A stretch of 64,000 bases of DNA from Croceicoccus sp. Ery15 (GCF_020985305.1 NZ_CP087588.1:62001-126000), one strand, 5' to 3'. Positions 32,444 through 41,649 are shown, numbered from the stretch's first letter. Notes: a model not told the origin generated them from the sequence alone. Numbers and translations are program-made.

Positions 32444-34993
32444 TCAGAACCGCTTGCGGAAGTCGATTTCAAAGAAGCGGCCTGCCGGATCGGTAAAGTC
32501 GGGCAGATAGCTTGTTGGTATAGTCCCGTCCTCGTCCGTCACGCGTTGCTGCGCATCGAAAATATTGTCGATAGAGAACGAGATACGGCTGCCCTTGAAG
32601 AAGGGCACTGCCTCGACCAGACCGGTCTGGCGTTCCAGATCGGCGAACAGGCGCAGGTCGAATGTGGCGATCGGATCGAATGTCAGGCCCGAACCGGTGC
32701 CTGCCGTATCCTCGATGCTCGCACCGCCAAGGTAATTCCCCGACAGCCGCGCGCCGAACCCGTTATAGAAAATGCGCCCCGTCATCTCCACCTCGTGCCG
32801 CGCGACGGGGGTGGAGGTCAGCGACTCGCCGTCCAGCAGGTCGAGCACGGGAGTGCCCGATGCGATCTGGACCGATTCCTCGAACCGGACGGTGTGATAG
32901 AGCGCAAGGCCCCATTGTCCGCCGCTGCGCCCGCCCGGCGGTCCGAAGCCCGGCCCACCGCCACCGCCGCCGCCGCCGCGCCCGCCGCGTCCACCGCTTT
33001 GGCCGCCTTCGCTGTCCTCTTCGCCCGAAATACGGTCCGAAATGTCGAACCCGTAACGCAGGCGCCGCCCGTCCTGATGCGCATAGGTCACGGGACGCTG
33101 GTCGATGCTGACCAGATTGCCGTCGCCTTCGCGCACCACGCGGTCGGGGAATGCCGCCTCGATCGTCGGGGTTAGCGCGGGAAAGCTGCTCGACACATCG
33201 GTCGAGCTTTCGTCGTAATATTCGACGATCAGGTTCGACCGGCGGAAGAAGGGCAATTCGTAATTCGCCCCGATCTTCCAGTCGCGCTGCTTCTCGGCGA
33301 CCAGGTTCGGATTGCCGCCGGTGATCAGGTCGACCACGACCGTTTCGCCAATGGTGAAATCATAAACGGTCGCGCCGGTCGTGACCAGTTCGGGGGTGCC
33401 CAGCTGGATCAGCGACGGTGCCTCCTCCGTATAGATGTGGCTGACTTGAAGGTTGAGCCTTTCGAACGGTGACCAGTTTACGCCGGCGCTCCAGTTATAC
33501 AGGCTGCCAAAGTCCGAGAGGTGGTTAACCCCGCCCGAAAGGTCGAGCGTGATGTCTCCGATCGCGGCCAGCACATTGTCTTTGCGACTGGTCAGTGGAA
33601 TGCCCAAAGTGATCCCGCCATTGGCGTCGCCACGCGTCAAACGTGTCGTGATCCCCGGGTTGTCGGTGCTGCGGCTGTCGATGTCCGACCAGTCGAACCC
33701 CGCCTGAACCGTCACCGCCAGCTGTCCGGCAGGCAGCCATAGCGGCCTGCCTGTAACAGTCGCGAGCGAGGTCGCTTCCTCGGTATTCGCATAGCTGGTA
33801 TTGAAACTCTGGTCAGGCACAAAGGCCAGCAAGTCGTCGACAGGTGCATCGATACCGACCTGCCCGGCAAGGGCCGCCGCCTGAAGCGCCGACATATCGG
33901 TCGGCGCAGTGCTGCGCGATACGGTATCGTCATGGGTCCAGCGGCCCGTTGCCGTCAGATCCCAGTCGCCCAATGGCTTGTTGAATGTCGTGCCGACCTC
34001 GAAACCGGCTGACCGGCTGTCTGCGATGCGCGCGCCGCGGCCCAGCGCTTCGGAAACCAGCGCACGCTGCGCAGTTGCACCGCTGCCATCGGTTAGCGAG
34101 ACCGTGTCCGGCCCTGCGAGAAAATGGGAATCGTTGCGTGTTATGGTGCCATTGATAGTCAAGGAGCCGTTATCGCCGTCTTCGCCCAGCCCGCGCGTCC
34201 ATGCGCCGTTCAGCGTGAGATCGCGGGTATCCTCGACCAAAGAGCGGTAGTCGGCCGGATTGGCATCGCCATAGACCGGGTCGAAGTCATAGGACGAGAC
34301 ATTGCGCTCGCCCTCGGTCAGCATCGAGCTATCGTCGGCCTCGACCGCCAGGTTGAAGCGGTTGGGGCCGTTGATCGACAGTATCGAAACCTCGACCTCG
34401 CTGGTGTGATATCCGCCGTCCTGCGGCAGGCCATATTCCAGCTCGATCCCCTTGGATGCGTAATGTTCCTTCAGGATGAAATTGATCACGCGCTGGTCGG
34501 GGCGGAAACCGAAGCGGATTGCCGCTTCCTCGGGCAGGATTTCCACGCGGGCCAGCGCCTCGGGCGGATAGTTGCGCATTTCGCGGAAACCCGAAATGCG
34601 CTGCCCGTTCACCAGAATGGCGGGCGGGCCGTCCGATCCGCGCCCGCGTCCCGAACCGGTTTGCGGTGCCAGCTCCTCCAGCAATTCAACCAGAGAGCTG
34701 GCCCCGATGCTCAGGATCTCTTCCTCGTCCAGAACGGCCACGGGCGTTTGCGGAATGTCCACGCTGCCGCGATTGACCTGCGGGGCAGTCACGATGATCT
34801 CGTCGCTGAGGTCGATATCGTCGTCGCCGCCGACCGGATCGACGGTCTGCTGGCTGGCGGCCATGCCTGCTTCGTCGGTTTCGGCCGCAAGGGCGGGCGT
34901 ACCCAGCGAAAGCGCCAGCGCCAGCAGGCTGGTCGCGGTACGGGTTGTACGGACGGTACAGGCGGCTCGGGCGCGCAGGCGGGGGCGCAGCAT
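32444..34993 (-). CDS. TonB-dependent outer-membrane receptor with polyglycine loop
   Basis: This protein has 849 residues from ATG 34993; ATG 35011 adds six residues. The signal peptide ends at [13 protein letters not shown] is the TonB box. A compact plug includes [41 protein letters not shown] and the INFILKEHY exit. The 22-strand barrel ends with [10 protein letters not shown], the final aromatic that guides BAM insertion. A Gly/Arg/Pro-rich insert of about 30 residues with eight consecutive glycines lies in one late barrel loop. The substrate is unknown, and no siderophore or sugar genes lie alongside. Confidence 0.9.
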   Translation of the reverse strand: MLRPRLRARAACTVRTTRTATSLLALALSLGTPALAAETDEAGMAASQQTVDPVGGDDDIDLSDEIIVTAPQVNRGSVDIPQTPVAVLDEEEILSIGASSLVELLEELAPQTGSGRGRGSDGPPAILVNGQRISGFREMRNYPPEALARVEILPEEAAIRFGFRPDQRVINFILKEHYASKGIELEYGLPQDGGYHTSEVEVSILSINGPNRFNLAVEADDSSMLTEGERNVSSYDFDPVYGDANPADYRSLVEDTRDLTLNGAWTRGLGEDGDNGSLTINGTITRNDSHFLAGPDTVSLTDGSGATAQRALVSEALGRGARIADSRSAGFEVGTTFNKPLGDWDLTATGRWTHDDTVSRSTAPTDMSALQAAALAGQVGIDAPVDDLLAFVPDQSFNTSYANTEEATSLATVTGRPLWLPAGQLAVTVQAGFDWSDIDSRSTDNPGITTRLTRGDANGGITLGIPLTSRKDNVLAAIGDITLDLSGGVNHLSDFGSLYNWSAGVNWSPFERLNLQVSHIYTEEAPSLIQLGTPELVTTGATVYDFTIGETVVVDLITGGNPNLVAEKQRDWKIGANYELPFFRRSNLIVEYYDESSTDVSSSFPALTPTIEAAFPDRVVREGDGNLVSIDQRPVTYAHQDGRRLRYGFDISDRISGEEDSEGGQSGGRGGRGGGGGGGGPGFGPPGGRSGGQWGLALYHTVRFEESVQIASGTPVLDLLDGESLTSTPVARHEVEMTGRIFYNGFGARLSGNYLGGASIEDTAGTGSGLTFDPIATFDLRLFADLERQTGLVEAVPFFKGSRISFSIDNIFDAQQRVTDEDGTIPTSYLPDFTDPAGRFFEIDFRKRF
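32956..32989. repeat. CCG/CCA trinucleotide tract inside the TonB receptor gene
   Basis: A run of CCA and CCG triplets, including several consecutive CCG units, encodes on the minus strand the eight-glycine run of the receptor. Triplet slippage here would vary the length of a surface loop in frame. Confidence 0.7.
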
Positions 34994-35268
34994 GGGGGAA
35001 GTCTCTCTCATAATCGGGGATGTCACGGATTTGCGATCTTGGGCCAAGTCGCCCGATGTATCAAAATGTCGCAATGCAGCATGGACCTTTTCGATCCCGC
35101 GCGCGAACGGGAAACGGGCTGGCGCATCATTTTATTTCCTATATCGCGGATAGAGCACGGCCGGGGACGGCAGGGGTTAGCGATTGAATTGCAACTGCGG
35201 GCTTTCCATATGCGCTTTGCGCCGCTATGGGGCCGCGCAGGATTTTTCTGACATTTTAGTGAAAGGAT

Positions 35269-35283
35269 GGGCGCCTGGCGCCC
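35269..35283. promoter_or_regulatory. 15-nt palindrome between ribosome-binding site and infA start
   Basis: GGGCGCC-T-GGCGCCC is a perfect inverted repeat located 4 nt before the infA ATG. The only Shine-Dalgarno-like element, AAAGGA at 35262-35267, lies upstream of it, 20 nt from the ATG. A five-pair GC stem with loop CCTGG could form. Either initiation uses the folded spacer, or translation begins at ATG 35267. Confidence 0.55.
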
Positions 35284-35287
35284 GGGC

Positions 35288-35533
35288 ATGGCGAAAGAAG
35301 AACTTCTCGAAATGCGTGGCACGGTTGTGGAACTGCTTCCCAACGCGATGTTCCGCGTGCGCCTGGAAAACGATCACGAGATCCTGGGCCATACCGCTGG
35401 CAAGATGCGCAAGAACCGTATTCGCGTGCTGGTGGGCGACGAAGTTCTGGTCGAGCTTACGCCCTATGATCTGACCAAGGGGCGGATCACCTATCGCTTT
35501 ATGCCTGGCCGCGGCGGCCCCGGGCCCAGCTAG
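35288..35533 (+). CDS. infA: Translation initiation factor IF-1
   Basis: This 81-residue OB-fold factor binds the ribosomal A site during initiation. [19 protein letters not shown] and [28 protein letters not shown] are near-invariant IF-1 segments. It has a C-terminal Gly/Pro-rich tail (PGRGGPGPS) slightly longer than the 72-residue E. coli protein. ATG 35288 is conserved; an in-frame ATG at 35267 would add MGAWRPG. It starts the plus-strand run infA-maf-RNase-yacG. Confidence 0.97.
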
Positions 35534-35547
35534 TTTCTGGTGCCGTG

Positions 35548-36123
35548 ATGACGGCCCGAAAGCTGATACTCGCATCGGCCAGCCCGCGCCGGCGCGAGCT
35601 TTTGGCGCGTCTGGGCGTCATCCCTGCGCAGATCGCGCCCGCCGATATCGACGAAACGCCGCATAAGGGCGAATTGCCGCGCCCCTATGTGCAGCGCATG
35701 GCGCGCGAAAAGGCGCTTGCCGTTGCCGCGGATGACGGTTTCGTGCTGGCGGGCGACACGGTGGTCGCTGCCGGACGGCGCATCTTGCCCAAGGCCGAGG
35801 ACGAGGCGACCGCGCGCAACTGCCTGAAGCTGCTGTCGGGCCGTCGCCACCGCGTATTTTCTGCCATCGCCATGGCCGCGCCCGACGGTTCGGTCCGTGA
35901 ACGGATGAGCGAGACCATCGTGCGTTTCAAGGTGCTGAGCGCCGGGGAGGTCGATGCCTATATCGCGGGCGGCGAATGGCACGGCAAGGCAGGCGGCTAT
36001 GCCATTCAGGGCCATGCCGAGGCGCTGGTCGCATGGATTCAGGGCAGCCATTCGGGTGTCGTCGGACTGCCGCTGTTCGAAACGCGCGCCCTTTTGAAGG
36101 CGGCGGGCTTCGCCATTGGCTGA
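35548..36123 (+). CDS. maf: Maf/YceF-type nucleoside triphosphate pyrophosphatase
   Basis: This 191-residue house-cleaning enzyme hydrolyses non-canonical or modified dNTPs/NTPs to monophosphates. The N-terminal LILASASPRRRELLARLG is the phosphate-binding motif. VLAGDTVVA carries the catalytic aspartate, and GKAGGYAIQGHAE near residue 153 is the third conserved block. ATG 35548 is preferred over the adjacent GTG at 35545. The stop is embedded in the TTG start of the next gene (TTGGCTGA). Confidence 0.94.
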   Translation: MTARKLILASASPRRRELLARLGVIPAQIAPADIDETPHKGELPRPYVQRMAREKALAVAADDGFVLAGDTVVAAGRRILPKAEDEATARNCLKLLSGRRHRVFSAIAMAAPDGSVRERMSETIVRFKVLSAGEVDAYIAGGEWHGKAGGYAIQGHAEALVAWIQGSHSGVVGLPLFETRALLKAAGFAIG

Positions 36124-37090
36124 CTGGCTGATCGAGCAGGGCATCGGCGAAACCCGCGCCGTGCTGGTCGAGGATGGCGCCATCGTCGCTGCAAAAATCG
36201 AATGGGAAGGCGAACTCGCCGCGGGCGCCGTGGTCGAAGGCGTGCTGGCATCGCGGGCAAGCGGATCGGCGCGCGGCACAGTGCGGCTGGACAGCGGCGA
36301 GGACGTGCTGGTCGACCGCCTGCCCAAAAGCGCCAGCGAAGGCGCGCCGCTGCGCATCGAAATCCACCGCGCCCGTATCGAGGAAGGAACCCGCACCAAG
36401 CGCGCGCAGGGGCGGCCCACCGACCGCGCATTGCGCCCCGCGCCCGGCATCGAACAGCGGCTGAAGGCGGAAGGGCACGATGTCCGCGTCGTGCGGCGTT
36501 TTCCCGTATCGGGCTGGAGCGAACTGATCGGTGAGGCGTTCGAACGGCAGGTGTCTTTCAATGGCGGCGCGCTGCATATTTCGCCCACGCCTGCCATGGT
36601 GCTGATCGATATCGACGGTACGCTGCCGCCCCGCGCGCTGGCCCTGTCGGCGGTGCCCGCGATTGCCGCCAGCCTGCGTCGGCTGGATATCGGCGGATCG
36701 ATCGGCATCGATTTTCCCACCTTGCAGGAAAAGGCCGACCGCCGCGCGGTGGACGAGGCCTTGTCGATAGCGCTGGACGGTTTTGCGCATGAACGCACCG
36801 CGATGAACGGTTTCGGTTTCGTCCAGATCGTCGCGCGGCTGGAAGGGCCGTCGATCCTGCATCGCGTTGCCCGCCACCGTCTTGCCGCTGCCGCCCGCCT
36901 GTTGTTGCGCCGCGCGGAACATGTCGCCGATCCGGGCGCGATCCTGCTGACCATGCATCCCGCGCTCACCGTGAGGATATCGCCTGCATGGCGGGACGAG
37001 CTGGCCCGCCGCACGGGGCGCGAAATCCGCATCGAAACCGATCCCGCCCTTGCGCCAGAGGCGGGACTGGCCCAATCGGTGCCGCTATGA
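36116..37090 (+). CDS. Short ribonuclease E/G-family protein
   Basis: This 324-residue protein is homologous to the RNase E/G catalytic core. MVLIDIDGT (D165/D167) and SIGIDFPTL (D199) line up with the two magnesium aspartates of RNase E, and the sequence between them, with the RRLDIGG motif, is equally conserved. It lacks the CPxCxG zinc-link and a recognisable S1 domain, and it is far shorter than RNase G (about 490). Activity is thus likely but quaternary structure is uncertain. The TTG start at 36116 overlaps the maf stop by 8 bp, and its stop overlaps the yacG ATG by 4 bp. It may act in rRNA or tRNA maturation. Confidence 0.85.
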   Translation: MADWLIEQGIGETRAVLVEDGAIVAAKIEWEGELAAGAVVEGVLASRASGSARGTVRLDSGEDVLVDRLPKSASEGAPLRIEIHRARIEEGTRTKRAQGRPTDRALRPAPGIEQRLKAEGHDVRVVRRFPVSGWSELIGEAFERQVSFNGGALHISPTPAMVLIDIDGTLPPRALALSAVPAIAASLRRLDIGGSIGIDFPTLQEKADRRAVDEALSIALDGFAHERTAMNGFGFVQIVARLEGPSILHRVARHRLAAAARLLLRRAEHVADPGAILLTMHPALTVRISPAWRDELARRTGREIRIETDPALAPEAGLAQSVPL

Positions 37091-37275
37091 CCCAGACACC
37101 GAAACGCGCCGTCAAAAGCTGTCCGATCTGCGGAAAGCCCCGCTCGGCCGATCATGCGCCGTTCTGTTCGGCGCGCTGCAAGGACCGCGATCTCGTTCAA
37201 TGGCTGCAGGACGGCTATGCGATTCCCGGCGAGCCTGCGCAGATTTCGACCGACCCCGAGGACGGCGATTTCTGA
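37087..37275 (+). CDS. yacG: DNA gyrase inhibitor YacG (zinc-ribbon protein)
   Basis: This 62-residue protein has a four-cysteine zinc site: C12, C15 (CPIC), C27 and C31 (CSARC). The E. coli homologue binds GyrB and blocks DNA binding. The acidic tail (TDPEDGDF) is usual. The ATG overlaps the preceding RNase stop by 4 bp. tRNA-Phe lies 149 bp downstream. Confidence 0.95.
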   Translation: MTQTPKRAVKSCPICGKPRSADHAPFCSARCKDRDLVQWLQDGYAIPGEPAQISTDPEDGDF

Positions 37276-37305
37276 CCGCTTTGCAAAGCGATCGAAAAAT
37301 CCCGC

Positions 37306-37337
37306 ATTTTCCGGTTTGGCCCCTATTTTCCGGTTTG
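37306..37337. repeat. Two 13-bp direct repeats upstream of tRNA-Phe
   Basis: ATTTTCCGGTTTG occurs perfectly at 37306-37318 and 37325-37337, a 19-bp period. The second copy runs into TTGACA (37335-37340), which could be the -35 box of the tRNA-Phe promoter. A 14-bp palindrome, CGCTTTGCAAAGCG, lies just before at 37277-37290, right after the yacG stop. Confidence 0.6.
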
Positions 37338-37424
37338 ACACCACGCGCGGCTTTGGCCATAGGCGGCGCTCCCGACGCCAAGCGCGATTCAGATCGCAGG
37401 CGCCGGTCCCGCCTTTCCGGCGAT

Positions 37425-37499
37425 GCCTGGGTAGCTCAGTGGTAGAGCAGACGACTGAAAATCGTCGTGTCGGTGGTTCGACTCCGCCCCCGGGCACCA
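37425..37499 (+). tRNA. tRNA-Phe (anticodon GAA)
   Basis: This is a 75-nt tRNA with an encoded CCA. The acceptor GCCTGGG pairs with CCCGGGC with one G-T pair. The D arm is TAGCTCAG...AGAGC, the anticodon stem GACGA/TCGTC encloses the loop CTGAAAA, and the T arm is GGTTCGACTCC. The anticodon GAA reads TTC and TTT. Confidence 0.97.
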
Positions 37500-37522
37500 T
37501 TTCCTGCTTTTGTGGAGATGGT

Positions 37523-38203
37523 GTGACACTTCCCACTCCGTTCCGTATCGCTGCGCTGGCCCTAACGGCGTTTTTGTGCACGCCTGCCAGCGCGCAGGAC
37601 GCGCCGGTGCAGCCTTCCTGCATGGAAGAGCTGTCGGGCCCCTATGCGGTGCGCCGCATGGAAATTGGCGGCGGTATCCTGCTGCGCCCCGACGGTAGTT
37701 TCGGGTACGAGCTGTCCTATGGCGCGCTTGATGAATTCGCGCAGGGGCAGTGGAGTTGCGAAGGCGATACGGTCACGCTGACGGGCGATCCGGTCAATCC
37801 GCCGCGCTTTGTGACGCTGTCCGACAAGCCCGTTACCGCCGACCGGCTGGCCATCGAACTCGATCTGGGGGGAGGGTCGGGGCACCCATATTTCAGCGTG
37901 CTGGCGCTCTATCCCGACGGATCGCGCGAATGGCTGGATTTTCAGGATCGCGTGCTGACCATCGATCTTTCGGAATCGCCCCGGCCCGTAACGGTCCAGA
38001 TTATGCTGGAACTCTATCAGATCGCCGGCGACGCGATCCCCGTTCCCGCGACGGGCGGGGCCGATGTGACCGTGCGGTTCGATCGCAACGATATGGGCAG
38101 GGTGGCATTCGCAGGTACCACCGCGCGGGTCGATAACGATGTGCTGATGCTGGAACGCTTTGGCGAGGCCCTGCGGTTCGAGAGGGTGGGCGAGCGGCCA
38201 TAA
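37523..38203 (+). CDS. Secreted protein of unknown function
   Basis: This is a 226-residue protein from GTG 37523, with GGAG at 37514-37517 as ribosome-binding site. Residues 1-25 form a Sec signal peptide ending ASA-Q. The mature part contains CMEELSGPYAVRRMEIGGGILL and GQWSCEGDTVTLTGDP; the two cysteines may form a disulfide. The pattern of short beta strands with DGSFGYELSYGALDE suggests a lipocalin- or calycin-like barrel, but this is only a guess. It starts 24 bp after tRNA-Phe and is followed by uvrC. Confidence 0.75.
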   Translation: MTLPTPFRIAALALTAFLCTPASAQDAPVQPSCMEELSGPYAVRRMEIGGGILLRPDGSFGYELSYGALDEFAQGQWSCEGDTVTLTGDPVNPPRFVTLSDKPVTADRLAIELDLGGGSGHPYFSVLALYPDGSREWLDFQDRVLTIDLSESPRPVTVQIMLELYQIAGDAIPVPATGGADVTVRFDRNDMGRVAFAGTTARVDNDVLMLERFGEALRFERVGERP

Positions 38204-38254
38204 GCTGCGCCGGCACGCTTTTCATCCCGACCGCCAGACCCTATCTGAACCGCA

Positions 38255-40210
38255 ATGAGCCGTACCCCCGCCGGAACCCCGCCCCATCCCAAGGGGGCCG
38301 ACCGCTTTCACGAGGATAAGGCCGCCTATACGGTGCGCGGCAGCCAGCCGGATATAGAGGCGGGGCTGGCCGCCATCCTCGAGGTGCAGCGCACGCTGCC
38401 CCCGCGTCCCGGCGTCTATCGCATGGTCGATGCCCGCGGCGACGTGCTCTATGTGGGCAAGGCCCGCGCGCTGAAGAACCGCGTGGCCAATTATCTGCAA
38501 GTCGACCGCCTGCCGCTGAGGTTGAAGCGCATGGTCGCGCAAACGCGCGAAATGACCATTGTGACAACCAATAGCGAGGCCGAGGCCCTGCTGCTGGAAG
38601 CGCAGCTGATCAAGCGCTTCCGCCCGCCATATAATGTGCTGCTGCGCGACGATAAAAGCTTTCCCTTTATCCTGCTGCGCGCCGACAATGATTTTCCGCG
38701 CATCATGAAACATCGCGGGGCGCGGCGGGCGAAGGGCAATTATTACGGCCCCTTCGCCAGCGCCGGTTCGGTCAACACCACGATCAATGCGCTGCAAAAA
38801 CTGTTCCTGCTGCGCAGTTGCACCGACGGCTTCTTCAGCCGTCGCGACCGTCCCTGCCTGCTCTATCAGATCAAGCGATGCAGCGCGCCATGCGTCGGGC
38901 GGATCGACAAGGACGGCTATGCCGAACTGGTGCGGCAGGCCAAGGACTTCCTTGCCGGCAAGTCGAGCGCGGTGCAGCAGGAAATCGAAAGCCAGATGGC
39001 CGATGCGGCCGAACGGCTGGATTTCGAAACCGCTGCCATGCTGCGTGACCGTTTGCGCGCCGCGACCTTTATCCAGGGGTCGCAAGCGATCAATGCGCAG
39101 GGCGTGGGCGATGCCGATGTGTTCGCGATGGCGGATAAGGGCGGGCAGATCGGCGTGCAGGCGTTCTTTATCCGCGGCGGCCAGAACTGGGGGCATCGCG
39201 CCTTTTTCCCGCGCCATACCGAGGGGTTGAGCCACGAGGAGGTGTTCAGTGCCTTCCTCGCCCAGTTTTACGAGGAAGTGCCGCCCGCGCGGACGATCCT
39301 GCTCGACCGCGCGCTGCCCGATTGCGCGCTGCTGGAAGAAGCGTTCGGCGCCATTGCCGGGCGCAAGGTAGAGATCAGCGTGCCGCAGCGCGGTGACCGC
39401 CGCCGCCTGATCGAACAGGCCAGCCGCAACGCGGCCGAAGCGTTGGACCGCCGCCTTGCCGAGAGCGGGACGCAAGCGAAGATATGGCGCGAGATGGCCG
39501 AATTCCTCGAGCTGCCCGAAATTCCGCAGCGCGTGGAGATATACGACAACTCGCATATTCAGGGTGCGAATGCGGTGGGTGCGATGGTCGTCGCGGGGCC
39601 GGAAGGGTTCCTGAAGAACCAGTATCGCAAGTTCAATATCAAGCAGGCACAGACCAACGACGATTTCGCCATGATGCGCGAAGTGCTGAACCGCCGCTTC
39701 GCCCGTGCGCTGAAAGACGATCCCGATCGCGAAACCGCTGGAAAGGGCGATGCGGCATGGCCCGATCTGGTGCTGCTGGACGGCGGCAAGGGCCAGATGT
39801 CGAGCGTGATGGACACGCTGGAAGAGCTGGGGATCGAGGATGTGCCCGTCGTCGGTGTGGCCAAAGGCCCGCATCATGGACGCGAAGGGCGCGAGGTTTT
39901 CCATTTTTCCGACGGGCGCGAAAAGACCCTGCCGACCAATTCGCCCGTGCTGTTCCATCTGCAACGCCTGCGCGACGAGGTGCACCGATTTGCCATCGGC
40001 GCGCATCGGGCCAAGCGCAGCCGTTCGATACAGGCCAGCCCGCTGGACGAAATTCCCGGCATCGGCCCCGCGCGCAAGCGGGCGCTGCTGCTGCATTTCG
40101 GCACCGCCGGAAAGGTGCGTGCCGCCGCGCTGGACGATTTGCGACGCGTTCCGGGCGTTTCGGAGCATGTCGCGCGGCAGATCTATGATTTCTATCATCC
40201 CGGCGGTTAG
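38255..40210 (+). CDS. uvrC: Excinuclease ABC subunit C
   Basis: This 651-residue nuclease makes both incisions in nucleotide excision repair. The GIY-YIG domain for the 3' cut starts PGVYRMVD...VLYVGKARALKNRV at about residue 50. A cysteine cluster follows (RPCLLYQIKRCSAPCVGRI). The UvrB-binding UVR motif lies near residue 240. The RNase H-like 5' nuclease carries EIYDNSHIQG and VLLDGGKGQM. Two C-terminal helix-hairpin-helix motifs include IPGIGPARKRALLLHFG. The length is slightly above E. coli UvrC (610) because of a 30-residue N-terminal extension. Confidence 0.97.
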   Translation: MSRTPAGTPPHPKGADRFHEDKAAYTVRGSQPDIEAGLAAILEVQRTLPPRPGVYRMVDARGDVLYVGKARALKNRVANYLQVDRLPLRLKRMVAQTREMTIVTTNSEAEALLLEAQLIKRFRPPYNVLLRDDKSFPFILLRADNDFPRIMKHRGARRAKGNYYGPFASAGSVNTTINALQKLFLLRSCTDGFFSRRDRPCLLYQIKRCSAPCVGRIDKDGYAELVRQAKDFLAGKSSAVQQEIESQMADAAERLDFETAAMLRDRLRAATFIQGSQAINAQGVGDADVFAMADKGGQIGVQAFFIRGGQNWGHRAFFPRHTEGLSHEEVFSAFLAQFYEEVPPARTILLDRALPDCALLEEAFGAIAGRKVEISVPQRGDRRRLIEQASRNAAEALDRRLAESGTQAKIWREMAEFLELPEIPQRVEIYDNSHIQGANAVGAMVVAGPEGFLKNQYRKFNIKQAQTNDDFAMMREVLNRRFARALKDDPDRETAGKGDAAWPDLVLLDGGKGQMSSVMDTLEELGIEDVPVVGVAKGPHHGREGREVFHFSDGREKTLPTNSPVLFHLQRLRDEVHRFAIGAHRAKRSRSIQASPLDEIPGIGPARKRALLLHFGTAGKVRAAALDDLRRVPGVSEHVARQIYDFYHPGG

Positions 40211-40281
40211 TCGGCCGCAGGGGGTGACGGATTGCCGCGGCGAACCTATCTCAGCGCGGATAAAGCAGGAAAGTGACGAAT

Positions 40282-40890
40282 ATGAGCAGCCTTGTCGGCC
40301 CCGACGAAGACAACCCACTCGGTAAGCCGCCGGTGCCCGAAGACGTGCAGGAAGCGATCCGCACGCTGATCCGCTGGTCGGGCGACGATCCGACGCGCGA
40401 AGGCCTGCTCGACACGCCCAAGCGCGTGGCGCGTGCGTGGAAGGAATATTGCCAGGGCTATGGCGAAGACCCCTCCATCCATCTGTCGCGCATTTTCGAG
40501 GAAGTGGGCGGCTATGACGAGGTCGTGCTGCTGAAGGACATTCCGTTCCAGTCGCATTGCGAACATCACATGGCGCCGATCATCGGCAAGGCGGCCATCG
40601 CCTATCTGCCGCGCGATCACGTGGTCGGCATTTCAAAGCTGGCCCGCGTACTGCACGGATTTGCGCGGCGGCTGCAGATTCAGGAAAGGCTGACGGCGGA
40701 AGTCGCGCAGTGCATCTGGGACCATCTGAAGCCGCATGGTGTGGCCGTGGTGATCGAGGCAAGCCATGCCTGCATGACCGCGCGCGGCGTGCGCACGCCC
40801 GGCGTTGGCATGGTCACCAGCCGCATGATGGGCACGTTCCGCGACGATGAAAGGTCGCGCAAGGAAGTGCTGTCGCTGATGGGTTATTGA
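40282..40890 (+). CDS. folE: GTP cyclohydrolase I
   Basis: This 202-residue enzyme makes dihydroneopterin triphosphate for folate, and also feeds queuosine synthesis (queF is in this window). Zinc ligands C93 and H96 lie in SHCEHHMAP and C164 in ASHACMTARG. The GTP-pocket segments VVGISKLAR and QIQERLT are present. ATG 40282 is favoured by AGGA at 40267-40270; a GTG at 40273 is possible. Its stop overlaps the convergent TetR gene by 7 bp. Confidence 0.97.
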   Translation: MSSLVGPDEDNPLGKPPVPEDVQEAIRTLIRWSGDDPTREGLLDTPKRVARAWKEYCQGYGEDPSIHLSRIFEEVGGYDEVVLLKDIPFQSHCEHHMAPIIGKAAIAYLPRDHVVGISKLARVLHGFARRLQIQERLTAEVAQCIWDHLKPHGVAVVIEASHACMTARGVRTPGVGMVTSRMMGTFRDDERSRKEVLSLMGY

Positions 40891-41507
40891 GCCTGACGGG
40901 GTGTTGAAGGGGGGCGATAGCCATGCGCCGCCAGCACCTCGCGCACGCGGGCGAGGGCGCAGCCCAGCGGGTCGTCGACGCCCATCAGCGCAAAGCTGCC
41001 GGTCACGGTAAAGCTGCAATGGCCGTGGACCACCGCCACCAGCGAGCGTGACAGGCGGAAAATATCGGCATCGCTAGCGGGCGGCAGGGCGGCGCGGATT
41101 TCCTGTTCGACAATCGCGGTCAGCGTTTCGCGCTTGGAATGATCCGCGTCGGGCAGGGCGAAACCGTCGGGCAAATGGTGCTCGTAAATCGCCGACCACA
41201 GATGCGGGTTTTCCTGCGCAAAAGCGAAATAGGCTGCGACCAGAGTGCCGATCCGGTCTGGCCCTCCTGCTTCCAACCTTTCGCGCAGTTCCGCTGCCCA
41301 GATTTCGAAACTGCGCGAATTGATCGCGACGATCAGATGGTCGAGCGATCCGAATACATGATAGATCGTGCCCACCGAATAGCCAGCCTGCTTCGCCACT
41401 TCCCGCCCGGAAAAGCGGGCGAGGCCCGTTTCGGCCAGCAGATCGTGACCCAGCGAGATCAGCATTTCGCGCAGCTCGGCGCGCGTATGATCGGATCTTC
41501 GTCCCAT
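40884..41507 (-). CDS. TetR/AcrR-family transcriptional regulator
   Basis: This is a 207-residue protein from ATG 41507. The HTH segment is GREVAKQAGYSVGTIYHVFGSLDHLIVAI (about residues 34-62), the standard TetR recognition helix. The C-terminal ligand domain resembles the TetR_C_33/WHG type with VAAYFAFAQENPHLWSAIYEHHL. A TTG at 41543 would lengthen it, but it lies within the operator-like repeat, so ATG is preferred. It is divergent from DUF2339, and two 17-bp palindromes occupy the promoter gap. Probable autorepression and control of the DUF2339 gene are inferred. Confidence 0.88.
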   Translation of the reverse strand: MGRRSDHTRAELREMLISLGHDLLAETGLARFSGREVAKQAGYSVGTIYHVFGSLDHLIVAINSRSFEIWAAELRERLEAGGPDRIGTLVAAYFAFAQENPHLWSAIYEHHLPDGFALPDADHSKRETLTAIVEQEIRAALPPASDADIFRLSRSLVAVVHGHCSFTVTGSFALMGVDDPLGCALARVREVLAAHGYRPPSTPRQAQ

Positions 41508-41527
41508 CCGGGCGGAATAGGCCTGTA

Positions 41528-41567
41528 ATTGAACATTGTCCAATTTTTATATTGAACGCCGTTCAAT
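41528..41567. promoter_or_regulatory. Two 17-bp TetR operator candidates
   Basis: Site 2 (41551-41567) is a perfect palindrome, ATTGAACG-C-CGTTCAAT. Site 1 (41528-41544), ATTGAACATTGTCCAAT, matches it in the left arm and is 7/8 symmetrical. The centres are 23 bp apart, about two helical turns. Both fall between the TetR ATG and the divergent DUF2339 gene. Confidence 0.75.
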
Positions 41568-41649
41568 TATCACCTATTGCGCTTCGCCAGACAGTCGCGC
41601 CATGTTCGCCTGTAAAGGATAGCACGGCGGGTTCAGGGAATTTACGATC

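Noticed and set aside
35530..37623. 697-codon minus-strand open frame across maf, RNase, yacG and tRNA-Phe
   Set aside because: It spans several well-supported plus-strand genes and a tRNA, so it cannot be a real gene.
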